The notes below the pieces were generated by a model that was not told the origin of the DNA, ran no database searches, and saw only the letters and a program-made list of their open reading frames with translations. 50,621 bases of DNA from Oligoflexia bacterium (lineage in GTDB: Bacteria > Bdellovibrionota > UBA1018 > CAIPTA01 > JAALKR01): assembly GCA_011087955.1 (NCBI GenBank), contig JAALKR010000007.1, forward strand, positions 1 to 50,621. Reading direction: 5' to 3'. Of this stretch, positions 16,715 through 23,425 are shown piece after piece; positions within the stretch are counted from its first letter, which is position 1; each line of letters begins with the position of its first letter. A program made the position numbers and the translations under genes.

Positions 16715-17389
16715 ATGAGAAAGGCGACCTCAACCGTATCAATCATGGCAATCCTCATCGGATTTGTTACTCTTGCCTTAAATGCATGGGGAGCAATTGA
16801 AAACTCAACCTCAGATAGAGTAGATAGAGCGAGATCCGATCAAATTTGGGCTAAGGAGCTTATTAGCTTTGTTGATGAAATTGGCTCAGTGAAAGTAGCT
16901 CATACCAAATATGAAAGTGTACCCGCTACGACAGTCGAAATAAGTGGGCTGCATGATTGTTTAGATAAGGATATCGCATTTGTAGTGCACTTTCTTTCAA
17001 CTGGAAGGTATGTCACTCAATTTAAGTTACCAGGAAAACAAATGGGCGAGTCCGTACGAAAAGTGGCAAAACAACTTTTTGGTAGCGATGTTGGCTCGGC
17101 AAAAGAGCTGGAGGCCGGTCGTATACTCCGTACACAAGCGTATATTTCACGAATTGTCCCGCTAGTCGAAGAGGATTCAAAGGCTAAAAAAATTGCTAAA
17201 CAACAGGTTCAAAAAATTCGAAACTTGTGTTCCACACCGTCTCTTGTAAATGAATTCTTGCGTAAGATTAAGCCACGCAAAGACGAAGCAAAGGACGCTC
17301 TAAAAAACGTGTTCTACGACTCTTCCATTGCAGCTTCTATACGATCAATTATTGAGCGCCCTGGTTTGGGGTTCATTAGTAAAGTATGA
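16715..17389 (+). CDS. Exported protein of unknown function
   Basis: Unrecognised family. From Met 16715 (MRKATSTVSIMAILIGFVTLALNAWGA) there is a signal peptide followed by about 200 mostly helical residues, rich in Lys in the C-terminal half (EEDSKAKKIAKQQVQKI, IKPRKDEAKDALKN). Two cysteines, HDCLDKD and RNLCSTP, might pair in the periplasm. Alternative starts at 16697 and 16745 are possible; none has a strong SD. The last 76 bp overlap, in the opposite direction, the 3' end of the XRE regulator, a tail-to-tail coding overlap. Confidence 0.65.
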   Translation: MRKATSTVSIMAILIGFVTLALNAWGAIENSTSDRVDRARSDQIWAKELISFVDEIGSVKVAHTKYESVPATTVEISGLHDCLDKDIAFVVHFLSTGRYVTQFKLPGKQMGESVRKVAKQLFGSDVGSAKELEAGRILRTQAYISRIVPLVEEDSKAKKIAKQQVQKIRNLCSTPSLVNEFLRKIKPRKDEAKDALKNVFYDSSIAASIRSIIERPGLGFISKV

Positions 17390-17718
17390 GCTAAGAGGTG
17401 GCCAAGGTAAGAGCGTCTTCCCAGTGTACTCATAGATTGCAAAATCAATTCGATTTCGCTGCCTAATCCACTAAGACTTGTACTTTTTTCACCAGTCACA
17501 GAAGAGAGCTTGGATTGAACAATATTCTCCAAGTCTATTCCGAGTACTTCCAGGATGGAAACTAAATCCGATAAGCGCAACTCACTTTGTCCGCGAAAAA
17601 AGCGGTTAAGGCTTACCCGAGACACTCCACTTCGATTGGCGAGCTCCGTTTGACTCATATCAAGTGCTTTTGCAAGCAGGGAAACTTTTCTACCGATGAC
17701 TACACCGTTGTCTTTCAT
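17314..17718 (-). CDS. XRE-family transcriptional regulator
   Basis: 134 aa with an N-terminal Cro/C1-type helix-turn-helix (about residues 14-60: LAKALDMSQTELANRSGVS, then SLNRFFRGQSELRLSDLVS). The C-terminal 70 residues are unassigned. It is divergent from the small gene at 17909, with 190 AT-rich bp between them that contain a candidate operator, so it likely regulates itself and that neighbour. Its 3' end overlaps the convergent exported-protein gene by 76 bp. Confidence 0.88.
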   Translation of the reverse strand: MKDNGVVIGRKVSLLAKALDMSQTELANRSGVSRVSLNRFFRGQSELRLSDLVSILEVLGIDLENIVQSKLSSVTGEKSTSLSGLGSEIELILQSMSTLGRRSYLGHLLAHTLLMNPKPGRSIIDRIEAAMEES

Positions 17719-17802
17719 GACTCTCCTATTTACGCTGGCATCTTATAGCGAAGATTTGTTCAATAATCAATACAGTCTTCCCGAAAAAAGCACACATTAC
17801 CC

Positions 17803-17829
17803 TATAATTTGTAATATTGAATATACAAA
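17803..17829. promoter_or_regulatory. Candidate promoter -10 with overlapping operator
   Basis: TATAAT at 17803-17808 overlaps an inverted repeat TTTGTA (17808-17813) - 10 bp - TACAAA (17824-17829). It lies between the divergent XRE gene and the 17909 gene, where a repressor site would be expected. No good -35 was found, so extended or activator-dependent use is possible. Confidence 0.35.
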
Positions 17830-17908
17830 ACATCCTAGACGAACTCAAAGGCTTCGTTTACTTAGTCACTATTCTGTGTGGGTAAAAATAAAAATTATTG
17901 GAGGGAAT

Positions 17909-18304
17909 ATGCAATTTTCAGTTATTTCAACGGCTTGTAACGTTCGTCCTAGAAAAGTTCAAAGAAACACTGCCGCAATAAGGCAACAGAAGATCGCACT
18001 TATTAGTGCAAACACAATACAAATTGCCCTCTGGCACAAATGTGCGGAGCGCTTTCAGCTCAGCCTAGAAAGCTATACTTCAATCGAAGAATTCAAGTCT
18101 CGACGCTGCTTTAAAACCAGTTCGAGTCAGGCCATTTTTGTGGAAGTTGGGTTTGGCGAATTGATGCGTACTAATCCCACCGCAAGCTATTTAGGGGCGG
18201 CGGGCTACAAGAATGTGTTTCCTATCGCTGAGCACTGCGTTCCGGAAGACGCAATCAAATTTGCAAGATTTCTATATAAATGGCAAAAACTTTCTAATAG
18301 TTAG
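17909..18304 (+). CDS. Small protein, possible degenerate receiver domain
   Basis: 131 aa from ATG 17909, chosen because TTGGAGGGAAT precedes it; an open frame extends upstream to 17696 but lacks support. The segment IALISANTIQIALWHKCAE ... LSLESYTSIEEF ... QAIFVEVGFGELM ... YKNVFPIAEH ... PEDAIKFARFL follows a beta/alpha alternation like a response-regulator receiver. The acidic cluster and the phospho-acceptor Asp are absent (VEVG where D is expected). A pseudo-receiver role is speculative. It is divergent from the XRE regulator and 30 bp upstream of fabI on the same strand. Confidence 0.6.
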   Translation: MQFSVISTACNVRPRKVQRNTAAIRQQKIALISANTIQIALWHKCAERFQLSLESYTSIEEFKSRRCFKTSSSQAIFVEVGFGELMRTNPTASYLGAAGYKNVFPIAEHCVPEDAIKFARFLYKWQKLSNS

Positions 18305-18334
18305 CTCTTATTAGAGCTTTTAGGGGGTTCCATC

Positions 18335-19234
18335 ATGCGAATGAATTTGGATGGTCAGTTGGCCTTGGTTGCCGGAGTGGCAGATGACCAAGGGTTTGGT
18401 TGGTCGATTGCGAAAGCCCTCCATGCGGCCGGCGCAAAAGTTATACTCGCCTGCTGGCCCCCCGCCATGGGCATTTTGACGAAGTCCTTGGACCGAGGGA
18501 AATTAGATATGACCCTTCCGGGCCTTTCCGAAGAAAGAACTGAGTTTAAGATTGAAAAAATTTATGCATTGGATGCGGTCTATGATTCAATGGACTTCGT
18601 ACCGGAAGACATCCGCACCAGTAAGCGTTATCAAGACGTAGGTGATTTCACGATTCAAGGCTTGAAGAAACGTATCAAAGAAGATTTTGGTGATGGAGCT
18701 TTAACGATCGCTGTTCATTCGTTAGCCAATGGTCCAGAAGTGCAAAAGCCACTACTGGAAACAAGCAGGGAAGGATACTTAGCCGCCAATTCAGCAAGCT
18801 CATATTCTTTTGTTTCCATGGTCCGTGAGTTTTCACCAATTATGCGAAAAAATGGCTCGTTTCTTTGCTTATCTTATCTAGCTTCAGAGAAAGTTATCCC
18901 TGGGTATGGTGGTGGCATGTCTTCGGCAAAAGCAGCCTTAGAAAGCGACACAAGAGTTTTAGCTTATGAGGCTGGGCAAGAATATGGCCATCGTGTAAAT
19001 TCAATTTCTGCCGGGGCCTTGGCCTCTCGTGCAGCACGTTCTATCGGTGAGATTAATAAGATGATTGATTTTGGTGCGAAAAGAGCGCCATTAAAATCCG
19101 CTCTCGCACCAAAAGAAGTTGGGTCCGCAGCTGCGTTTCTATGCTCTGACCTCGCTAGCGGAATCACGGGTATAAATCTTTACGTTGATAAAGGAATGCA
19201 TGCCATGGGACTCTGTCCAGAAGGTGGCCTCTAA
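18335..19234 (+). CDS. fabI: Enoyl-[acyl-carrier-protein] reductase (NADH), Chlamydia/plant type
   Basis: Last reductive step of fatty-acid elongation (trans-2-enoyl-ACP to acyl-ACP, NADH). It is an SDR with an N-terminal nucleotide fold (LALVAGVADDQGFGWSIA), VHSLANGPEVQKPLLETSR, and catalytic Tyr/Lys in the GYGGGMSSAKAALES region. The insert EDIRTSKRYQDVGDFTIQG and the overall 299-aa length match the plant/chlamydial subgroup rather than the shorter E. coli FabI. ATG 18335 (SD AGGGGGTTCC) or ATG 18341. Co-directional with the small upstream protein. It is the expected triclosan/diazaborine target. Confidence 0.93.
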   Translation: MRMNLDGQLALVAGVADDQGFGWSIAKALHAAGAKVILACWPPAMGILTKSLDRGKLDMTLPGLSEERTEFKIEKIYALDAVYDSMDFVPEDIRTSKRYQDVGDFTIQGLKKRIKEDFGDGALTIAVHSLANGPEVQKPLLETSREGYLAANSASSYSFVSMVREFSPIMRKNGSFLCLSYLASEKVIPGYGGGMSSAKAALESDTRVLAYEAGQEYGHRVNSISAGALASRAARSIGEINKMIDFGAKRAPLKSALAPKEVGSAAAFLCSDLASGITGINLYVDKGMHAMGLCPEGGL

Positions 19235-19283
19235 AATATAAGGTAGCGCGCACCTAAAAACAGGTAGAAAATGGCTATAGGCA

Positions 19284-20750
19284 ATGACTATAAGTTATCT
19301 AGCCATTAACCAATCAAACCCAAGCTCCGATATGTGGCCAGAGGGGGTTGATATGGAGCTAGCCACAAAAGTATTGTCTCAATTTACCCTTTGTTTTCTC
19401 TCCCTGAACAATCCAGAGGAATCCGCTCAAGCCAAGAAATTCTTTGCTGATAAAGCACTCAAAGTCGTCGAACTTCAACCAAGGGCGGAATACCCTATTG
19501 TTGCACTCCAAAAGGCTATTAAAACGGCCCATTGCGATGGCTTAGTCTTATCCGGACATCATCGGAAGCAAGGATTTGAGGGAAAGCTAGTTCCAGGATA
19601 TTTGCCAACACACGAGGTGCTCACATTGAGTTGCATGGAATCTAATAAAGAATGGTTCCGGTCTGTAAAGCACCTTTGGCTACAAGGGTGTGCAACGGGA
19701 ATTTCTCAAAAGCAAAACATTCCGATCTTTGCCGATACCTTTAGGAGCATCTTTCCAAACGCTTCTGTTTACACATGGTCTGGCTCCGCTCCATCGAGGG
19801 TCGCGCCAAAAACGATCCCATTCCATTTTGAAAATTTTCGTAGAATTCAATCTATCTCAAAAACAGATATAGGGCTTAATGGCTGGCCAGGTACAATCAA
19901 AAATTTTTTCAGCCAAAAAAATACTCAATCTAGAAATGCTTGGACAAAGCTCCGCTATTCCAGTCAACATCGTTGGAAAGGCATTTACAACAGAGGAGCT
20001 CAATCTTTTACGCCTTTCTCTCAAAACAAGCTAAATCGAAGAGCAAGAGTGGCAGTTTGCAAATTAGCGGCTGCAAGATCAGCGGAAAAAGTCCGCTCAG
20101 CATTCAATTTATTTTTATCTAGCCCGTCCCTAATAAAACGATTTCTCCCCCTACTGCTGGAGCACACTAGAAACTCTCGCTATCGAGGAGACATTTTTGC
20201 TCGAGCAAATTCCCCGTTAGGGGTGTCAAAAATAGCTATACGGAATTTAAAAAATATCTATCTAGGTAATAGGGAAAAGTCCTTAACTCGATTACGCGCA
20301 TTAAATTTAGCTGAATTTTTAAAACTACCACGCTTTCATAGAGGCTCGATCTCCAAAACTGCTGCCAGAAAAGCACTCTTAGAAATTTCTAGACTTTCCT
20401 ATCGTTGGGACTCAGTTGAACAGAAACACTATCGTTGGGAGACATATCGGGAGCTATTCCTTTCAAACAAGGACCACGGAATAAGACTATTCACCCCAGT
20501 GGATTTAAGCCATATTTCTGGAGCAGACTCTTTGATTGCACTGATGAGAACGCTAATCGAAGTGAACCCGAATAATCTCCCTGGCTTCTTAGTAATGGTC
20601 TCCAAACATAAGGACTTTAGCCCAAGCGTACGCCGCTATATCATGCCATTATTGGCATTGGTTTCTCCCTTGGAGCGAAGTGCAATAAAGCAGAAAATTA
20701 AAGAAATTTATATAGTTAGACCCAAAAACAGGCACCCTGCTAGCGAGTAA
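19284..20750 (+). CDS. Candidate caspase-like (clan CD/CHAT-type) protein
   Basis: 488 aa, no signal peptide, not recognised as a named family. The first 180 residues show strand-His and strand-Cys motifs as in caspase/CHAT peptidases: CDGLVLSGHHRKQGF (His92/His93) and HLWLQGCATGIS (Cys136), separated by about 43 residues, with another strand (SVYTWSGSAPS) after. CHAT members have ACHG and SACxTG at the equivalent places. The C-terminal 300 residues are basic, helical and Arg/Lys-rich, possibly a repeat or partner-binding region. ATG 19284 has no SD. A 12-codon frame (19271-19309, ATG preceded by AGG) overlaps the start and may be a leader. Protease activity is inference from the dyad. Confidence 0.6.
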   Translation: MTISYLAINQSNPSSDMWPEGVDMELATKVLSQFTLCFLSLNNPEESAQAKKFFADKALKVVELQPRAEYPIVALQKAIKTAHCDGLVLSGHHRKQGFEGKLVPGYLPTHEVLTLSCMESNKEWFRSVKHLWLQGCATGISQKQNIPIFADTFRSIFPNASVYTWSGSAPSRVAPKTIPFHFENFRRIQSISKTDIGLNGWPGTIKNFFSQKNTQSRNAWTKLRYSSQHRWKGIYNRGAQSFTPFSQNKLNRRARVAVCKLAAARSAEKVRSAFNLFLSSPSLIKRFLPLLLEHTRNSRYRGDIFARANSPLGVSKIAIRNLKNIYLGNREKSLTRLRALNLAEFLKLPRFHRGSISKTAARKALLEISRLSYRWDSVEQKHYRWETYRELFLSNKDHGIRLFTPVDLSHISGADSLIALMRTLIEVNPNNLPGFLVMVSKHKDFSPSVRRYIMPLLALVSPLERSAIKQKIKEIYIVRPKNRHPASE

Positions 20751-20812
20751 GCAGCCCTCCGTGCTCCTTCTCACCTTGCAAAAATCTACACTGGCTGTTA
20801 CTCCCTCTCGCT

Positions 20813-22144
20813 ATGAAGCAGAAAAAAGTAAACGAGATGCGATCGAGCACGCGTATCCTCATTGGACTCATTGTGGGGACACTAGTAGGACTCGTGCTCA
20901 ATAAGTTAAACTTTCAAGATTCAGCATTCCTGAATGGCTTGGTGACACAAATTTTAGAACCGCTCGGTGCCCTATTTATGCGTTCCTTACGTATCATTGT
21001 CGTGCCACTAGTTTTTGCTTCATTAATTACCGGTGTGGGTAGGATGGGGTCGATTGTAAAGCTTGGGTCTATGGGAACCAAGCTAGGCATTTATTACCTC
21101 GCCACTTCCTTCATTGCGGTAATTATCGGTCAGGTTCTCGTTTCAGTAATGCAGCCCGGCGTCGGACTGGACTCTGCCTTAGTCGCAGAGGCTAAGCTAC
21201 AATACTCCGATAAAATGGCTGCACTTACAGCCAAATCTGCGGGGGTAGGTGAGTCGCTTTGGCCCGGCATTCTTTCTACAATAGTTCCTTCAAATATTAT
21301 CGACGCTATGGCTAACACGAATATGCTTGCGATTATTTTTGTGGCGATAATTTTTGGATCTGCCCTATTAGCGCTGGAAAAGAAAAAATCAGAGCCGCTC
21401 CTCTCCGTCACTAGCGGAGTTGAGGAGGCAGTCGTCGTAATCGTGGGTTGGGTCATGAAGCTTGCCCCATATGCTGTTGCGGCTTTGATGGTTGGTGTTA
21501 TTGCGCGCTTTGGTTTTGATCTACTGGCAAATTTAGCAAAATACATGCTCGTTGTGGTCCTAGGGTATGCACTTCATTTCTTCGGAACATACACAATGTT
21601 TGTGCGCACATTTTTAAAGTATCCACCATTGACATTTATGAAGAAGATGATGCCGGTTTACGCTACTGCATTCTCAACTTCTTCTAGTGCTGCAACCATG
21701 CCGACAACTATCCACACGGCTGAGATGAGTTTTGGAGTAAAAAAAGAACTCGCCTCCTTCTCCATTCCACTGGGCACAACGGTAAATATGGACGGCACTA
21801 CTCTCTTTGAATGTGTAGCTGCGCTTTTTATCGCCCAGATTTTTGGCGTGGAGCTTGGTCTAGTTGGACAGGTTTCGCTTTGCTTGATTATTGTGTTGAG
21901 TTCGATTGGTGTAGCGGGTGTTCCTGGCGGTTCAATTCCAGTCGTGATGTCTGCAATGGCTATGTTTAACATTCCACCGGTTGGGATTGCACTTGTGCTG
22001 GGCGTTGACCGGATTCTGGATATGTGCCGTACGGTTCTAAACGTAACCGGTGATATGTGCGGCGCGCTTTACCTAGCGAAGTGTGACGGTCAAAAGCTTC
22101 GCACCGGGATGGAACACAAAGAATCCACTCTAGACGACAAATAA
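20813..22144 (+). CDS. Dicarboxylate/amino acid:cation symporter (DAACS family)
   Basis: Inner-membrane Na+ or H+ coupled transporter of the GltP/DctA fold, 443 aa, about 8 helices plus two hairpins. Signatures: the serine-rich STSSSAATMPTT hairpin, NMDGTTLFECVAALFIAQ in helix 7, and GVDRILDMCRTVLNVTGD in helix 8, which contains the substrate-contact Asp/Arg and Asn. Glutamate, aspartate or C4-dicarboxylates are likely substrates. Start ATG 20813, or ATG 20837. The RHS-core copy 2 begins only 4 bp after its stop. Confidence 0.95.
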   Translation: MKQKKVNEMRSSTRILIGLIVGTLVGLVLNKLNFQDSAFLNGLVTQILEPLGALFMRSLRIIVVPLVFASLITGVGRMGSIVKLGSMGTKLGIYYLATSFIAVIIGQVLVSVMQPGVGLDSALVAEAKLQYSDKMAALTAKSAGVGESLWPGILSTIVPSNIIDAMANTNMLAIIFVAIIFGSALLALEKKKSEPLLSVTSGVEEAVVVIVGWVMKLAPYAVAALMVGVIARFGFDLLANLAKYMLVVVLGYALHFFGTYTMFVRTFLKYPPLTFMKKMMPVYATAFSTSSSAATMPTTIHTAEMSFGVKKELASFSIPLGTTVNMDGTTLFECVAALFIAQIFGVELGLVGQVSLCLIIVLSSIGVAGVPGGSIPVVMSAMAMFNIPPVGIALVLGVDRILDMCRTVLNVTGDMCGALYLAKCDGQKLRTGMEHKESTLDDK

Positions 22145-22148
22145 AACC

Positions 22149-23279
22149 ATGAAATCAGCATTATTTATAAAGAATAGATTTGTAACAATTTTTTTTGTCC
22201 ACGCCGTACTTTGTTTAAGCGCCAACTGTTTAAGCCAAGCAAAAACTTCAAATGAGAACCTCTCTCCAGAGTTTACCGGGCAAAAATATTTTGAATCAAG
22301 TGGGCTCTACTACTTCAACAATCGCTACTACGATCCTGCACTCGGAAGGTTTCTCACTCCTGATCCTCTACAACAATACGCTTCACCCTACAGTTATGCA
22401 GATGGAGATCCGCTTGGCAGAGTTGATCCCTCGGGACTTCTCTTTGAAGATTTAAGAGGATTATTTCAAGATAGCTTCGTTTCCATTACTCCCTACTTTG
22501 AAGGACACCCAGAAAGTGCTGAACGTTCTGTGCAAAACAGTATTGAAAGATCATCTCAAGGCGCTGTTGGAGGACAAATCAGTGTTAGTGCAGAAGCTAT
22601 CCAAAATGTCTCACGATCTCTCTCCGGTGGCGCTTCCCTCAACTCAAGTTCTTCAATTGGTGTCGAGGAGGGAAGCTTTCAAGACCCCTACTATAGTTCA
22701 GGATTAATGGATCGCTTGCTAGCTATTGATGAGCAGTTTCCTGACCGAGTTCAAGCGCTCCAAAGCCTAACACAAACAATAAAATTTCGCCGCATGGGGG
22801 AGGCAGGGATATATGTAAGGACACTCAGTTCTTATGGGACATCTCGATTTAAGAACTATTACTGGAAAGATTTTATGAAATTCATGGAGAGCTATAGGAG
22901 GAGTGATGGGAAGGACTATTATCTGACTGATTTAATCCGTATCCAATACCGTCTAGCCGCTAAAGAAGGAGATTTCTTAAATTATCTCCCAAGAAAATTA
23001 ATACGATCAATGATAACCAATGAGAAGACGAACAAAATTATAGAAGAATTTCGTGAACATCCCCGTTTCTTAAGTATTTTTCTTCTTGATACAGTAAACG
23101 GTCGCTCCTCTCTACGAGTGATGAATGATTTTGGACTGCGTCCGACTAGCATTCACGTAAATGATTTTGATGTAACAATCTCTGTCGAGCCCGACCCCAA
23201 CCCCATTCCAGTTGATCAACTCCAAAAAGCTCAAAAAAATCTAAGAGGCCGTCTCGAAAGTTTAAACTTACTAGATTAA
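22149..23279 (+). CDS. Small secreted RHS-core protein, copy 2
   Basis: The signal peptide and RHS core (about residues 44-97) are identical in sequence to copy 1 apart from one residue (SAN for STN). The Ser-rich linker is different, and the C-terminal domain (about 175-376) is homologous to copy 1 but much diverged, with an additional segment (HPRFLSIFLLDTVNGRSS). The start differs too. Where copy 1 has ATGATGAAT, this copy has ATAAAGAAT, and translation must begin 7-8 codons earlier at ATG 22149 (MKSALFIKNRF), 4 bp after the symporter stop. No SD is obvious, so translation may depend on the upstream gene. No immunity gene follows; the next gene is convergent. Toxin or surface role is inference. 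Confidence 0.75.
   Translation: MKSALFIKNRFVTIFFVHAVLCLSANCLSQAKTSNENLSPEFTGQKYFESSGLYYFNNRYYDPALGRFLTPDPLQQYASPYSYADGDPLGRVDPSGLLFEDLRGLFQDSFVSITPYFEGHPESAERSVQNSIERSSQGAVGGQISVSAEAIQNVSRSLSGGASLNSSSSIGVEEGSFQDPYYSSGLMDRLLAIDEQFPDRVQALQSLTQTIKFRRMGEAGIYVRTLSSYGTSRFKNYYWKDFMKFMESYRRSDGKDYYLTDLIRIQYRLAAKEGDFLNYLPRKLIRSMITNEKTNKIIEEFREHPRFLSIFLLDTVNGRSSLRVMNDFGLRPTSIHVNDFDVTISVEPDPNPIPVDQLQKAQKNLRGRLESLNLLD
22172..22435 (+). repeat. 264-bp near-identical repeat, copy B (RHS 5' module)
   Basis: Partner of 8558-8821, with one mismatch seen over 264 bp. After position 22435 similarity falls sharply, which marks a modular junction directly after the DPSG motif of the RHS core. Confidence 0.95.
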
Positions 23280-23284
23280 ATTTT

Positions 23285-23425
23285 TTAATGCAGAGTCCTG
23301 TGATCTTCGAGATACACCCAAAAGTTGTGGGCCAGAGCCTCGGCAACTCCCTCTTGGTAATGATATAGCTCATTTGTAAAAGCAACTGGATCACCTCTAC
23401 GAATAGAATCGAAGAACTTAGGCAT
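23285..23425 (-). CDS. Small 46-aa protein overlapping the rel stop codon
   Basis: The ATG lies inside the last codons of rel (shared bases ATGCCTAA), an 8-bp overlap typical of translational coupling. The product runs MPKFFDSIRRGDPVAF, TNELYHYQEGVAEALAHN, FWVYLEDHRTLH and then TAA. Composition is protein-like: aromatic, charged and amphipathic, with no low complexity. It ends 5 bp before the convergent RHS copy 2. I do not recognise it. If real it would be made with Rel and might be a small partner; it could also be a decayed 3' gene. Confidence 0.5.
   Translation of the reverse strand: MPKFFDSIRRGDPVAFTNELYHYQEGVAEALAHNFWVYLEDHRTLH

Noticed and set aside
17696-17908. Upstream extension of the 131-aa gene
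   Set aside because: It would cover the divergent promoter region and overlap the XRE start; the strong SD is at 17909.
8558-22435. The RHS repeat pair as ends of a composite transposon
   Set aside because: The repeats are coding, in direct orientation, have no terminal inverted repeats, and no transposase lies between them; the interval holds housekeeping genes.
23146-23394. 82-codon minus-strand frame across the end of RHS copy 2
   Set aside because: It overlaps the better-supported 46-aa frame coupled to rel and the RHS gene, with no SD.
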